Part shown: piece after piece, positions 33,191-45,830 of the stretch | How the letters are laid out: the number at the start of each line of letters is the position of its first letter | How positions within the stretch are numbered: position 1 is the first letter of the stretch | Assembly (NCBI GenBank): GCA_034440615.1 | Contig: JAOTOM010004666.1 | Location: 62,001-126,000 of the forward strand | Reading direction: 5' to 3' | DNA from: Ashinkailepas kermadecensis | Taxonomy: Eukaryota > Arthropoda > Thecostraca > Neolepadidae | Length of the DNA: 64,000 bases | Program-made: the position numbers and the translations under genes | Notes under the pieces: generated by a model | Told to the model about the DNA's origin: nothing | Seen by the model: the letters and a program-made list of their open reading frames with translations, nothing else | Databases searched by the model: none

Positions 33191-36100
33191 GTAGTTGCCG
33201 GACAGTTGCCGGCCAGCTCAAACCTCTAGTCCGGCGGCGTGTGCTGCCCCCAGGCCGGAAGCCGGCACCACCGAACAGCACACCTCGTGAAATAAGTGTG
33301 CGCTTAGGTGGGCGGCGGCTTCCGGTTCTTGGATCTAGCAGATGCGAGAGAAATGTCATCCAGAGATGAGCAGAGTTCCAGAGAGTCATCCAGATGAGAA
33401 ATGTCATTAGTCATCCACATACCATCACAACCACTCGGCGGTGACTGGATTCCGTTCCTTTGTTTGTGCGCTGTCAGAACATTTGTTTTCAATGTGGGGG
33501 CAGCGATTTATTTTTGCTGGCTTTAAACCATAACTCGCACAAACGTGCAATTTTGCGCACGTTAAATTAAAACGCACAAACGGCAGTGGTCTGACCCCAT
33601 TGGCTGCACTACTGCTTATTTTTAAGCATTGGAAATATAGAAGGCAGTGTCTCCTCACTTGCTAACTATGGTCATCTGTCATCGCAACAAGACATTGGAT
33701 CCGGAATATTGCTTTGTTTCCATTAGCATTAAATGTTAAGGTTTAACTTGGAAGATTAAAGTAACACTACAGACGGAAGTTTCTCTCTCAGCACTCGACA
33801 TCCATATGAGGGAATTACTATTTTTTTTAGGGTATCTAGCTGGGAAGATAAGTTCTCAAAATCATTAGATAAAAAACTAGAGGCGGAACATTTCAGAAGC
33901 GATATTCGGAGATCAGACAGAAGATAGTTCCGTTTTCCACTTTGGTGTGCTTGGTACTGGTGCTAAGTAGCGCGCTCCTTCCACATCGCTACTCTTAGGC
34001 AAACAATGCACAGTTGATACTTAGCGTTTAATGAATCGTGAAAGTTCGATGTTATTGTCCTATCTCTAATCACAATTGTGTTCGTGATATCCTGAATGGC
34101 TCGGGTGCAACGCAACAAGTCGTCGTCACTGGGTAAGTGAGCATGGGCTAAGCGAAGCCAACGGACATGAAGTGGTGCTACCGTACGGCAAATTAACGCT
34201 CGAGCAAGGTATAGTTTGGCTTATTTTGTTTTGTTTTCCGAGGTGAAGGAACGATGAAGCTAATTGTACACTACCGCAACTGTATTTGTGGCTGTCAAAA
34301 TCCCGATTGATTTGTATTCTGTTGTGGAACAATAATCCGAATCACGTATCTAGTTCTCTTACCACTCTTAAAGTGCAAACAACTGCACTTTCGGGAAATT
34401 CGAAGGCTAAGTTTAACCGATTAATATTGTGTTCGGCGGAATTATTTTCATGGTGTGATTTCAGCTAGTCTAGAACAAACCACACATTCTAAGTTTCACC
34501 TGGTCGAGAACATGCCACATATTTTAAGTAGTGTCGCATAATTCAATATGAGTTTGGGTGTCAGAATGGAACATTATAGATAGATGTGCCATTTAGATGT
34601 GCCGTTTCCTGAGTATTGGGCGTTTTCAATTCGATTGTTATTTGCAGTGTAGGAACAAGGAAAAAATGAAGGTGAATAACGATTGATGATGTTGGGAAGT
34701 AGGAATGGACTACGTTTTTCCTTTCGGCTTATCGTCTGGACTCCCAACAGAACATAAACCCGACATGCATGGGATTAAGTTAAAGTAGTCACTTGAGGTC
34801 GGACGAGGCCACCGTAGGTCATTGGACGTAGTCTGCCGCTTGCATCAAACACAGAGTCACGTTTTATCTTGAATTTGGCACTGAGCTACATCTCGAAAGC
34901 CATCATTGCAGTGGCGCAAGAATAAAGCTCCGCTAATATTTGCCGCGGGCCAGCGCGGCGGCCGACCGCAGTCGGCTGTAAAATATGCGTCAGCTTTAAT
35001 GGGATCTGATGACCTCAGCGTCAGCCCTTGTCGGACGATTTATATGCATCACTTAGCTCCTGCTCACGCCTATCCAATGGCAGTTTTGTTGTGACGCACG
35101 AAGTTCGTGAGATTCTGGCGACTGATAATCCTCCCCATACGACAGCGACGAAGTTCGACCTGCCAGCCACAGCGCGAGGTAAAACCCCTTACTCAACTAT
35201 CGAATGAAGATCATGGATGTCTTTGTATGGAAGCGATCGAGGGGACATCCCTCGCCTTGGTTGGTTATTTGGGTTTAAGGGCGCATCGACTGCGTTGGTC
35301 ATACAGCGCCCATAACATCCCTCTCCTTGAAGACAAATGAGGGCATTGGAGGGAATCGCTTGCGCTGTTCAGGGAAAGCCTGTGGGGTTGGGAGAGGTCC
35401 GCTATGCATTTTTCCGACTCAACTTTGGGTGGGTATAATTTAACGTTCGGGGCTCAAATAAGCACTGGGGTCTGCCTGCCCCTCCCTCCACGCAAAACAG
35501 CGCATATGATCAGGATGTTGAACACTGTGATGTCTACCGCGGTGATTGGCTTCCGACCACACCAAGCCGACGTCACTGCACCTTGGGGCTGCACAATGAT
35601 GGACGGATCAGAATGTTGAGAACTGTGATGTCTGCCGCGGCGAGTAGCTTCCGACCATACCAAGCCGACGTCACCGCTCCTTGGGATGCACGGTGATGGA
35701 TGGATGCAGGATTGCGGTGTCGAATGATTTATCTGCAGCGGTTTCAGGAAATACTGCAACCTGTTGTCACAGACGTGACTGAGCAGCCAGCTAGGGTGGA
35801 TGTACAATACTGCAACATCGAATGTCTTTCGTTGCGCTTCGGAACGATCGCAAGTACCGAACATACGCAGACCGGTTTCGATCATCCAAAAGAAGATCTT
35901 GAATGGTGTTTTTTTCTTCTCATTTAGACTTGAAAGCCTGCCGTCATGACGTGTCAAGTTAGCTTGGAAATATTTCCGGTTGCTTGTGTTCTTAGGCGAT
36001 CATCTGTAATGGAATACTACGGTCCAGCATAGCTGGAATGTCGAAAATTCCGGAAATGCCCTGAATGGCATGCAAGTCTGGGATTTCCAGTGAAGGCATT

Positions 36101-37119
36101 GCCGGAACCGCATGAATTATTATCACGAAGTTGACAGGCTACGCCACTAATCTGCCGCTTCATGCCTTGTGCACATGCCACTGTTCTGCGTCATTGACTT
36201 GCGTGTCAGTGACGCAGAGCCGTCATTGACATGCAATAAAAAGTAGTGAAAAGTACACGACATTGCAGGCGCCCAGGATCTAGCAGAGCTGATGTGTACC
36301 ATTGTAGGATATTTAGGTCTTTCGTTGCTGTGCAAATTTCACCGTGTCTGTAAAGTTCCTCAGTCTTGTGTGGGCAAGTGATTGTCGGTACAATTGAAAT
36401 TAATTTCGAACAAATGGAAACCGAACGTGTTTTGTGTAGTCCGCTTTGTTTGTGGTTTAATGTGACAGTCGTGTTAGCTCATCAACGTGTATCTACACAC
36501 GCCATGCATGCAGCTGTAATGCACAATGCAGCCGTAATGCAGCCACAACGCACATGCAACACGCCTATTGGAATCCCAGCAAAACGATTTGGACGAGAAA
36601 TGTTTGGTAATGTCGTTGACATTTGAGGAAGTACATTTGAAGTTGCCGGTCTGTACTGACCGACATCATGGCTCAATGCAGAGACAAGCTGGCAATTGCT
36701 CACCGAAGGGGAAGCCCCCCCCCGCCCTTTGTGAATAAAAAGCAATGATTTTCTTTGAGCGTAAAAAATATAAGTTGAAAATACATCGAACGGTCAGATG
36801 ATGTGCCAAAAATCCGAGGTGTGTTCCGATTTGGAGGGGGCTGGGTATAGTCAGACGCTTTTATCAGGGAAATCTTGGCCGCGCCACTGGACCTGCTTTA
36901 AGAAAATCCATGCTTTAAGAAAATCCTGGGTGCGCCTATGCAAGCTAGTCCTGCTTAATGCGATCGTAATGCAACACATACGAAATTCCTATTGTTGGCA
37001 ATGTAACCGAGTCAGCTGACGCGTCAACAATCTCGACTGCACATACTAACAATCTCGTCGAAGGAAGTACATTTACTTGTGTGCGACTCGTTAATTGAGC
37101 GGCCATTTCAGTAGGCAGC
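33191..37119. other. Long intergenic stretch with a 98-bp tandem duplication
   Basis: Two diverged adjacent copies of a 98-bp unit lie at 35508-35605 and 35606-35703 (shared word ccaagccgacgtcac). The rest is unique-looking, AT-rich to about 34.9 kb and more balanced after. No exon or RNA gene was supported. Confidence 0.5.
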
Positions 37120-37266
37120 CGGGCACCGGTCGTAGTGGGGATCTCAGACTGCTATTGTGGATTCGAATCCCACAACCGACGGCATTTACCGAGTCCACCC
37201 GCGACCAATCGGCGCGAGAGGTTGGCGACGCTATATGGCCTGGCGGTTGAATGCGTCGTAAAAGAA
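37120..37266 (+). mobile_element. tRNA-derived SINE, copy B
   Basis: A decayed tRNA-like head with a good B box (GGATTCGAATCCCAC at about 37160-37175), then GAGAGGTTGGCGACGCTATATGG-type sequence and the end TGAATGCGTCGTAAAAG, matching the tail of the SINE at 14.8-15.0 kb. The A box is poor. Confidence 0.75.
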
Positions 37267-37324
37267 CCCAAGGTTTAGTTCAGACTGCTATCGCCTCCGC
37301 GTGAACCGCCAAGGCACGGTTGAA

Positions 37325-37612
37325 ACTCCCACCGTGGGCAAGTTAGAACTCCTACCGTTGGAAAGTTAGAACTCCTACTGCGGGCACCGTGGGCAAGTTG
37401 GAGCTCCAACTGTGGGCAAGTTGAGCTACCGTGGGCGAGTTGGAACTCCTACCGTGGGAGAGTTGGAGCTCCCATCGTTGGCAAGTTAGAGCTCCCACCG
37501 TGTGCGAGTTGGAGCTCCCAGCGTGGGTACGTTGGAGCTCCCACCGTGGGCAAGTTGGAGCTCTCACCGTGGGCAAGCTGAAGCTCCTACCGTGGGCAAC
37601 TCTATCGAAGCC
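37325..37612. repeat. 23-bp minisatellite, about 12 copies
   Basis: Unit accgtgggcaagttggagct plus ccc, moderately diverged. The minus-strand frame across it is an artefact. Confidence 0.92.
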
Positions 37613-37978
37613 AGTCATTTCTCATAGCGTTGTGGAGGTCCCCATCTGGGATGTGATCTGCCCTCCGCCATTTCACTCTCATATTTCACACTGCAGTGAA
37701 GTTAAGACATGCTATTTCATGCATATAGACAAGAAAGCACAAGCCATGTTGATCTACGAGGTTGAAGAATGTTGTTCAACGCCTATTTAAGCATTAGCGC
37801 ATGTGATATTTTTAGTCACGTTATTGTTAGTCTTGGCCAGCGAGTTGGCTCCAGCATTTAATTCAATTTTTATCGTTTTTTTTAATTCCACCATGCCACT
37901 TTTGCCGCCGTGCTGCGTGTTCGCCCCCATCTAATGGTTTCCCCGTGAAGGGAATGACGCCAAACCATGTTTTTGCAG

Positions 37979-38084
37979 ATGGTGTGGGGCGTGGACCGAT
38001 GGTGAGGAACGGCGATGACACCCGTCTACCTCTGGTGTCTACTGCTGGTGGCTCTCGACCAGCTCCGCCCCTCCTCCTCTGATG
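37979..38084 (+). CDS. Signal-peptide exon of a second gene (coding from 38015)
   Basis: A strong acceptor (catgtttttgcag) opens an exon with a short leader. ATG at 38015 then starts MTPVYLWCLLLVALDQLRPS and SSDG, a typical secretory signal with hydrophobic core YLWCLLLVAL. The donor is TCTGATG|GTGAGT (intron from 38085), exit phase 1. An upstream ATG at 37979 gives only a nine-codon frame. It is placed with the exons at 55.6-63.9 kb because the next good exon on this strand (55610) enters in matching phase 1. That link across 17.5 kb is inference. Confidence 0.6.
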
Positions 38085-38474
38085 GTGAGTGTCACGCCGC
38101 GCCAGCTGTGTCACGCGAGCGCGGGGTGGGGGAGGGGGGGGGGGCGGATCGACGCTACATCGTTCGCCGACTGGAAGCGCTCGACGACCCAAAAATAGCC
38201 AGCCAACCTCCGTCGGGCCGTTAGCAACTTGGCTAAACTACATGGCGCAGTGTCGGGTTTAGCAACTACTGCCTGACTGGAGGTAGCGCCCAGCTGCAGG
38301 TACCGACGCGTCTGCTGCCAGTGATGTCATCCACGCCCTGCCACCTAAATATAGCATGGATAAACGCGTCACCCATCAGACAGAATCCCCGCGCCGACGT
38401 ACCGCACGTATTCTGCCGACATACCCACGTACCTCGCCGACGTATCCCACGTACACCGCCGACGTCCTCGCATC
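38085..38474. other. Intron start with degenerate gccgacgta repeats
   Basis: GC-rich at first, including a G-run at about 38126-38145, then loosely repeated cgccgacgta and cccacgtac words from about 38393. The same words recur near 39560-39690, on the far side of the LINE relic. Confidence 0.5.
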
Positions 38475-39330
38475 TCTCACTCGACTATTCACTGACGGCA
38501 TGCCACAACACATGCCACACGGCAAGGTTGTCATTGACGCCGATGACGTTCAGCTTTTGGGCGCAGATGTAATGTCAGATATCTCCGGAATGGAACATAA
38601 AAACGGGTCGATGTCACCCTGGCCTCTGCAACAAGGACAACATAGGCCCAAAATATACCCTTGGAAGACAGATTATTATTCTGAAATCACGGCGTCAGAG
38701 GATAGAGAACATTACTACTTTGGAAGCTCAGAAAATAAAACCGTCACATTGCGTTAAAATTCTTGTTATCACCTTGGACGATTGCCTCTCCAGGGAGCAG
38801 CACGTTGCGACCATCATGCGTCGCTGATATAGTATTATCATCGCACTGACTAGGATGAGGAACGAGACGATGCGGTCACTGGTTGAAGCGCTCGTGTTCC
38901 CCCACGCACGACATTGTATGCATGTTTGGATTGGATGCAGTACGACTCGACAGAGAAGGGTGCAAAAGCGTATGAACTTTGGTGCTCGCACCGTCACCGG
39001 AATGAGGTATCGTGACGGAGTGGCTGAAATGCTCTCTGACCCACGATGACCGAGTGTGGCCCATATGATAAAATAAAAGGACCTATGATTCATGCTGAAC
39101 ATTTTTAGCGACACAAATGCACCCGAACTCGACATTGTTATATCATTCGTCGTGCTGCATCCCATCGCAACACAAGGACAACTACTGATGGACTGATGGA
39201 CATTCCACGCATGCGAGCTGAATTCGCGAGACGGCCATTCGTGTGCCGAGTGGTAAAAGCGTGGAACTCTCTGTCAAACTGACGTGAGAGAGGCGCGCAT
39301 TGCTTGTTCCTTCAAAAAGTCTTGTGTTTT
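38475..39330 (+). pseudogene. LINE reverse transcriptase relic
   Basis: Reads MPHGKVVIDADDVQLLGADV (a decayed YADD box as DADD) with FGSSENKTVTLR, then, frameshifted, VKILVITLDDCLSREQHVAT, IIIALTRMRNETMRSLVEAL, VFPHARHCMHVWIGCSTT, RRVQKRMNFGARTVTGMRYR and a tail ending near 39280. This block order is that of the C-terminal half of a jockey/CR1-type reverse transcriptase. Stops and shifts show it is inactive. It belongs to a different family from the 24-kb relic. Confidence 0.82.
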
Positions 39331-39481
39331 GCCAAATATCCAGATATCCGGTGACCACCCTGAGTCGCAACCTTTTTCATGTGCTTAATAAGTGTGCATC
39401 GTGTATCCCTGTCGTGTTTTACCACTGTCATGGACGTGGAGAACCCAGAACCCATTGTATGGAGAGCTCCGAAATGCATGA

Positions 39482-39486
39482 TTGAC

Positions 39487-39523
<37 letters not shown>

Positions 39524-39556
39524 TATTTATTGATTGATTAATTAATTGATTGATAC
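39482..39556. repeat. (GATT)n microsatellite
   Basis: About 17 GATT units with two variant units (tttattta, aattaatt). Confidence 0.95.
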
Positions 39557-40545
39557 ACCTCGCGGAAGTACCCCATATATCACGCCTATGTACCCGAAGT
39601 ACCCCGCCGACGTACCCCACGCACATCGCCGACGTACCCGACGTACCATGTCGACTTACCCCACGTACTCCACCGACTTATCCCACGTACCACGGTGTCG
39701 GTTCGAATAAGCTCATCGTGCGAATTCGTGCCGATTCATTCTCGAGCGTTTACTCGGCAGACAAAACATCAAAAACAGAGTTCAAACTGTCCAGATTATC
39801 CCACAGAGCGAGAATAGGCTAGCTGACTAGGCTATACCACGCAACTTCCGGAACCAGGCGATCCCGACCTAACCTTGCACTCCCGGCCGTACTCACCGAA
39901 CCGATCAGACAGTTCCAGCCGAACCTACCTGGACCACTTCCTTCGTCGTATGGTTTGCCCACAAGCCAGCACGAGCATCGCATTTCGTTTGGATCGAATG
40001 TCGCGCGCGCTGTGCACCATTACCGGTTTGATTTCACGGGTGGGATTCCACGGGTGGGATTCCACGGGTGGGATTCCACGACGCCGGCAACACAGCCCAG
40101 GATCGGAGCCCAAGGACGTTGAGGTTCGTAATCGGATAACTGGATACCTGGAACAGCTCTGAGGGTTTCAGCTGGATAACTGAGGGTGGTGAGAGTCATC
40201 GAGGGCAGGAGCTGGACTGATAATGGTGGAAACTGAGCAGTCGGCGGGTCGGAGTTGAACTGAACCTGGCGCCAACACTCGACAGCCGATGGTCAAAACT
40301 GGACGGCCGAAGGGTTGAACTGGACAGCCGAGGGGTTGAACTGAACAGCCGAAGGTTTCAGCTGGACACCGATATGACAAGCACCGATATGACAATTGGA
40401 CATCGATATGACAACTGAGCACCGATATGACGACTGAGCACCGATATGGCAACTGGACACCGATATGACAACTGAACACCAGTATGACAATGAGCACCGA
40501 TATGACAACGGAGCACCGATATGACAACGGAGCACCGATGGACCC
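39557..40545. repeat. Assorted short tandem repeats
   Basis: Loose ccgacgtaccccacgtac repeats at about 39560-39690; three copies of a 14-bp cacgggtgggattc at about 40036-40078; and a 19-bp unit (acaactgagcaccgatatg), about 9 copies at 40370-40545, preceded by gaactggacagccgaagggt-type units from about 40290. No gene supported. Confidence 0.75.
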
Positions 40546-42079
40546 GGAGTGGTTCTTCGAATCACATTGAAAACCAGAAATACTGGAACGTTTTGGATCT
40601 GGCTTCCTGTTGTGCATAGGGAGGCTATTCGCTTCATTTACATCGATGCAAATATGTTCTCTTCCTTCTTGCTAAGGATGCTTTTGTATTTTTATTTGCA
40701 TTTACCGCATACGCATCAACAAATTATAGTGGCTACTATCTTGCTCGTCGGAATAAATGAGATAAAAAGGAATGGAATGTGGTAGGCGATGGGATGTGGG
40801 TACCCACATTCCATGCTTGCATTTTAAATGGGTAAATAAGGATGACATAGTTTGAAGCGTGTCAGCCAGCATCGGCGCTTCGCTGAACAGACAGCAGACA
40901 GGAGGATGAGGGACAAGGAACAAATAACCAAATATGCACAGTGCAGTGCTAAATTGATGACATTGTCATCGCTCGAGATTCGTTTCATGATGAGTGATTC
41001 TTGAACCGCATGCCATTGCAACACAGGCAACACTACACCAGTGCATATTTTGCATACATCACCCTGCACCATGCCGTTGGCTGGTCATTTTTCGTTTCTT
41101 TTTTGTGTTGCAAATCTTGATCCTTGCTTATTTATCGCATGCCTTGAAACGTGCTGTGACATAATCGTGGCACTTTCGAGTCGATGGAATGGCAGCCCAA
41201 TAGACGCGTAGTCTTCGTCAGGTGCTGACAAGTTTTAAGATAATTATTCTTGAGAGTCAGCTTCGCCATTTTCTCGCTCATGTAAAATTAGTTGCGGATT
41301 CAGAATTCGTAGCTAATAAAGTTCTCCTTTCCACATATCTTATCGAGCCAAATGCACCGGGAAGTGGATTGGGAAGTGATTCCGTTTGTTTTTGGTAATA
41401 CATCACAGTTATCGTCACAACAAGAAACGCAGCAAAAAGCAGTCATTCCTTGCCTCGAGACTGACTCTACTCTCGCCTTGTCTTTGCGTTGATAAAAGAA
41501 ACTGTTCGTCCCTCGCGCTCCTGCGTGAGTGGCTTCTTCAATCTTCAGTCGAGGGTATGAGCTGGACAGCCGAGGGTATAATGGACTGGAGGTGGCAGAT
41601 GCCCAACGTTTTGGGACTGATTCCGAAGCCGTATATCGAATAATGATGTCATCACTATCAGATTTCGAAATACAAACTAATAGTCTTCACTCTTCATACT
41701 TCACCATATAATCTACCATACGAGCAATGTAAATGGTCTACCTTGGGACACAAAGGACATAAAAGTGCAAGGATTAATAAGAGCTGTAATACCGCATATG
41801 AATTAAGCATATCAAGGAAAGGTATTAGAAGAAGAAACAAAGGATTGAAAGCCTCCCTAATCAATGGTTTTTCCTTCATTCTGGAGAACTTAGCTAGCTG
41901 CACATACCTCGTTTTCTGCGCTGCTTCCGTCTTCAGCTGGCACTACTTGATTTTAAGGCTTATTTGGTCATTGTGAACTACCTGGCACAACGAATATATA
42001 AGGTAACCAATACAATATACAACAATGGACTTGAAAAACCACAACATATCAAAATTGCTGCCAACCGACACTCCACTAA
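40546..42079. other. Intron or intergenic, nothing recognised
   Basis: AT-rich unique-looking sequence without a supported feature. Confidence 0.45.
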
Positions 42080-42925
42080 CACACCACAAGCATTCTTCCC
42101 AAGTTTCCCAGCTTCAAGGAGTCCCTCCAGTTTGCAGAGGCATCTCCAACTTTGAGGGGACCTTCCAGCTTTCTCAATGGCTCCTCCAGCTCTAAGGGAC
42201 CCACTCCAGCTCTCAAGAATCACTTCTGTTCACAACTGGTCCTCTAACTCTTGGAACTCAATCTCCCATGGACTGTCCTCCAGCTCTCTGGGACTACTCA
42301 AACTCGCAGAGGTCCCTCACATTTTCACATTACGAGGGCTTTCCATCTCCCAGGGTCCCCGATCTGCAGATACCGTTCTCCCTCCAGAAACCATCCAACT
42401 CCTGCAGAGATAATCGAGCTCCATGACACCATGTAGCCAAGAGGGTCTCCAGTTTCAGGGATTCCTCTTGCCTGAAGGGCCCATCCAGTTGCAATTCAAA
42501 CTGCCCCACCATCCTCAAGGGTCAAATGGTCCTAAAATCGTACAACTCTGGGGGGGGGGGGGCTTTAGGGCGCCTCGACAAGACTTGACCATTCATGGTG
42601 GTCCCTCCAGTATCACGGATCCTTCGAGCTCCAAGAGCTCTTCCCAGTTCCCAGGGGCTCCTCCTATTCTCGGCTGAGCCGGAAAAAAATATCCCATGCG
42701 CCTTGAATGAGGTGAAATGAAAACTTTCGGCACGCTTCCCGACAAGTTTTCGTTTGTCGTGATAACAAAAATGTCTTCTTTGATCTAGTGTAATTTTGTT
42801 TTTGTTAGGAGGGCTGCCCCCACCTTGGCTGCTCCTCAGGGTATGGGTTGAACATTCTATAGGGTATGGACGGAACATTATATAGGGTATGGGCTGAACA
42901 TTCTATAGGGTATGTACTGAACAGC
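42080..42925. repeat. Degenerate ~27-bp and 23-bp repeats
   Basis: From 42080 to about 42665 a decayed ctccagctctcaagggtccc-type unit recurs. At 42835-42925 a 23-bp unit (cattctatagggtatgggct plus gaa) recurs about four times. Confidence 0.7.
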
Positions 42926-44795
42926 AGGGTGTGGATTGGACAGTCGAGGGCAAGGGCTGGGCGATGTAGTCTTGGCGGATAATGTGACGCATGCAAGTGC
43001 TGTAAAAAGACGGCATAGATTTCATGTACGTGCGCAATGCACTCGGCGGGCTGCTATTGTTTGGCCAAATCGGGCTTCGCGGCAAGCTCCAGGACACAGT
43101 CCTGCAACGACATTTGCAAACGATAGCATCGTAATATCCTTTGAGTAGTCTAGTTTGCCTTGTCAGTCGGTCGGACGTCGCTTCTGGGTCTGCCCTGCGC
43201 TCCTAGTGTCTTACGACATGGCAGTGCCATCGGTGCCATCTCTGACGACCCCCACCCGTCCTGCCTTACTTCGCCCATCTAGCGTCTGGCAAGGAGAGTC
43301 CACGTGCAGTGCTATGTTCTGATCGGCCATGGCAGTAATGGCCTAATCACACGGAGACTTCTTGGCGCGGGTACGCTCGTATAAGCGTGTCTGTCGTATC
43401 GTTGATACCTTTGTATTCAGGCGGGGAGGAACGTCTCGTCGCAGGGGAGGTGGGGCTGTACTTTTGGGTATTAGGCGGTGTGTTTGTGGCTTCTGATGAG
43501 GACCTTGTCTATACAATATCAATTATAATAAATGCACTGGACTGGAAGAGGCTAAATAATTTCATACAGCGGTCATGCTAGGAAAGACCGAGGCGACGTC
43601 ACGGTGGTCTCGAGAGACATGGCAGCGTTACAGCACGGTACAAGTACTGACGATGCTCCTGCCAGCTTGCAATTGGTAAATCGTAAAAAAAAATCTTGTT
43701 GGGCAATTTCCACGTATCCCACTGCCCCGGGGTTATCATAATTACCAAGCTTATGCCTCTCTCTGCTGGTTACACAATGCATTTTTCTTTTAATTTTTGT
43801 ATTATCTCGCGCAGTACCAGGGGATGTGTTTGCATCCCACCCTGAGGTTTTTGCAGCATAAATGAATGCCGACTTTCCCCGAACGCGCAGACGATTTTCG
43901 TAGCTTATGTGGCATTTATTAGGCGTCTTTTGATACAATTTGTTAAATAGCCGATGTATGCTATATTAATAGTGATTTTTATGGAACACCAAACCGGACA
44001 ATTCGGCTCCGCTCGTGTGGTATCGTAGGTAAATTCGCGTTTTCATCTAACGTCTTACAGAAATGGCTGGAGAAAATGAATTGAAGCACAAACGTGCAAA
44101 CATGCATTGCAGAAGTGTTGGTATGAAACTTGTTGTTAGATCAGGTCAGGTCACTGACCTGAGATGATCCTTCCTGAGCATGTCCTTGCGGATTCTCGTA
44201 ATTTCGTTTTTCATGTTTGGACCTAATAGATGGTGAACAATGCATGGTACCCTTCTGAAATGTACATCATCGCATCCCACATTCAATTTGAAGTTGAACG
44301 AGATATTCCATGACCTCTCAGCGGGAGGTTTTTAGCATTCACACGCCGGCATGGTTAAGTGCGTAGGGTCAATGCTTTTGGAGACCAATTTGCGACCCTG
44401 TGGGATAAAAAGGAACGCCGAATCCGAAATCAGCACCCACTATTAATTACTCTATGGCCAGCTTTGACTCACTTCAAACCCCCATGTGCCTGTGCTGAGC
44501 TTTGGTCAGCAAAATGAAAGGTCAGTTCATGAAAGGTGGTGCAAACCGTTCCATAGGGTAATTTTTGGTGCTGAATTCGAAATTAGGATTCATTTTTACC
44601 ACCTGATTTGCAAATAATGGCTTCAGATACGAAGACCGAAATTCCATGTGGACCGTAATTCCATCCCGCCCTCGCAGTGTTACGACCCCCGAGAGCATTT
44701 CCAAACGGATGGCGGAAGCTACTGGTTTCGCGGCGCGTCGCCTACTGCGTCATGTAGCGTCGTCGATATCTCACACCGATTGGTCGCGGGCGAAG
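42926..44795. other. Intron or intergenic, nothing recognised
   Basis: Unique-looking sequence with no supported exon or repeat. Confidence 0.45.
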
Positions 44796-44799
44796 GGTA

Positions 44800-44870
44800 G
44801 CAACAGATGGGACTCAAACCTACAACCTTTCGGTTGGATGACGAGAACCTTACCACTAGAATACTCACCA
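44800..44870 (-). mobile_element. tRNA-like SINE head, second family (minus strand)
   Basis: The minus strand reads an A-box-like TTCTAGTGGTAAGG and AACCGAAAGGTTGTAGGTTT followed by GAGTCCCATC (B box GGTTTGAGTCC). It closely matches the plus-strand segment at 63315-63372 (AACTGAAAGGTTGTGGGTTT), so this is a dispersed family, not a single tRNA gene. Confidence 0.65.
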
Positions 44871-45295
44871 TTTTTTCCAAGCGAAGAAAGCTAGCAAAAT
44901 GCGACAACAGTCAGCTTCTTGCACCTCGCCAGTTCGCGATTAATACCCGATTTCCACTTTCGGACTACTGGATGACCTCCAAGATCACTGAAGCTTCGTT
45001 TTATATGTTTATGCTTCTATGTCTATGCCAGTTTTATGTTCTATCATTGCCTGTGTAGCAACAGTAGCGACTCAATTGATATGTTCACCATAGTGTTTCA
45101 CAATATCTTGTGGTACCAACCATGTGCGATTTCTCATATTTCGACCCATACGTAAGGGTTTAGGTGAGGTTGAAGGGTTAGCCTCATTTGGAATATGTCA
45201 TGAAAACTGAATAGTGCCTAGAAACATTATTTTCTAGTGCCCAGGGATAAAAGTAGATGCCTGATACACTTGTAGCGTGTACATTAGCGCTAGAG
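44871..45295. other. Interval before pentamer array, nothing recognised
   Basis: Unique-looking AT-rich sequence. Confidence 0.4.
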
Positions 45296-45830
45296 GAAAG
45301 GAGAGGAGAGGAGAGGAGAGGAGAGGAGAGGAGAGGAGAGGAGAGGGAGAGGAGAGGAGAGGAGAGGAGAGGAGAGGAGAGGAGAGGAGAGGAGAGGAGA
45401 GGAGAGGAGAGGAGAGGAGAGGAGAGGAGAGGAGAGGAGAGGAGAGGAGAGGAGAGGAGAGGAGAGGAGAGGAGAGGAGAGGAGAGGAGAGGAGAGGAGA
45501 GGAGAGGAGAGGAGAGGAGAGGAGAGGAGAGGAGAGGAGAGGAGAGGAGAGGAGAGGAGAGGAGAGGAGAGGAGAGGAGAGGAGAGGAGAGGAGAGGAGA
45601 GGAGAGGAGAGGAGAGGAGAGGAGAGAGGGAGGAGAGGAGAGGAGAGGAGAGGAGAGGAGAGGAGAGGAGAGGAGAGGAGAGGAGAGGAGAGGAGGAGAG
45701 GAGAGGAGAGGAGAGGAGAGGAGAGGAGAGGGAGAGGAGAGGAGAGGAGAGGAGAGGAGAGGAGAGGAGAGGAGAGGAGAGGAGAGGAGAGGAGAGGAGA
45801 GGAGAGAGGAGAGGAGGGGAGGGGAGGGGC
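45296..45830. repeat. (GGAGA)n polypurine array, about 107 copies
   Basis: A nearly pure pentanucleotide run with few slips (near 45342, 45626, 45692, 45730, 45806). The purines are all on the plus strand. Frames such as (RRGEE)n and (SSPLL)n across it are artefacts. Confidence 0.99.

Noticed and set aside
31659..33194. 511-residue MSSDRQPS-repeat protein
   Set aside because: The repeat unit lacks stops in five frames, so the long frame is expected by construction. There is no start context, splice structure or flanking coding sequence.
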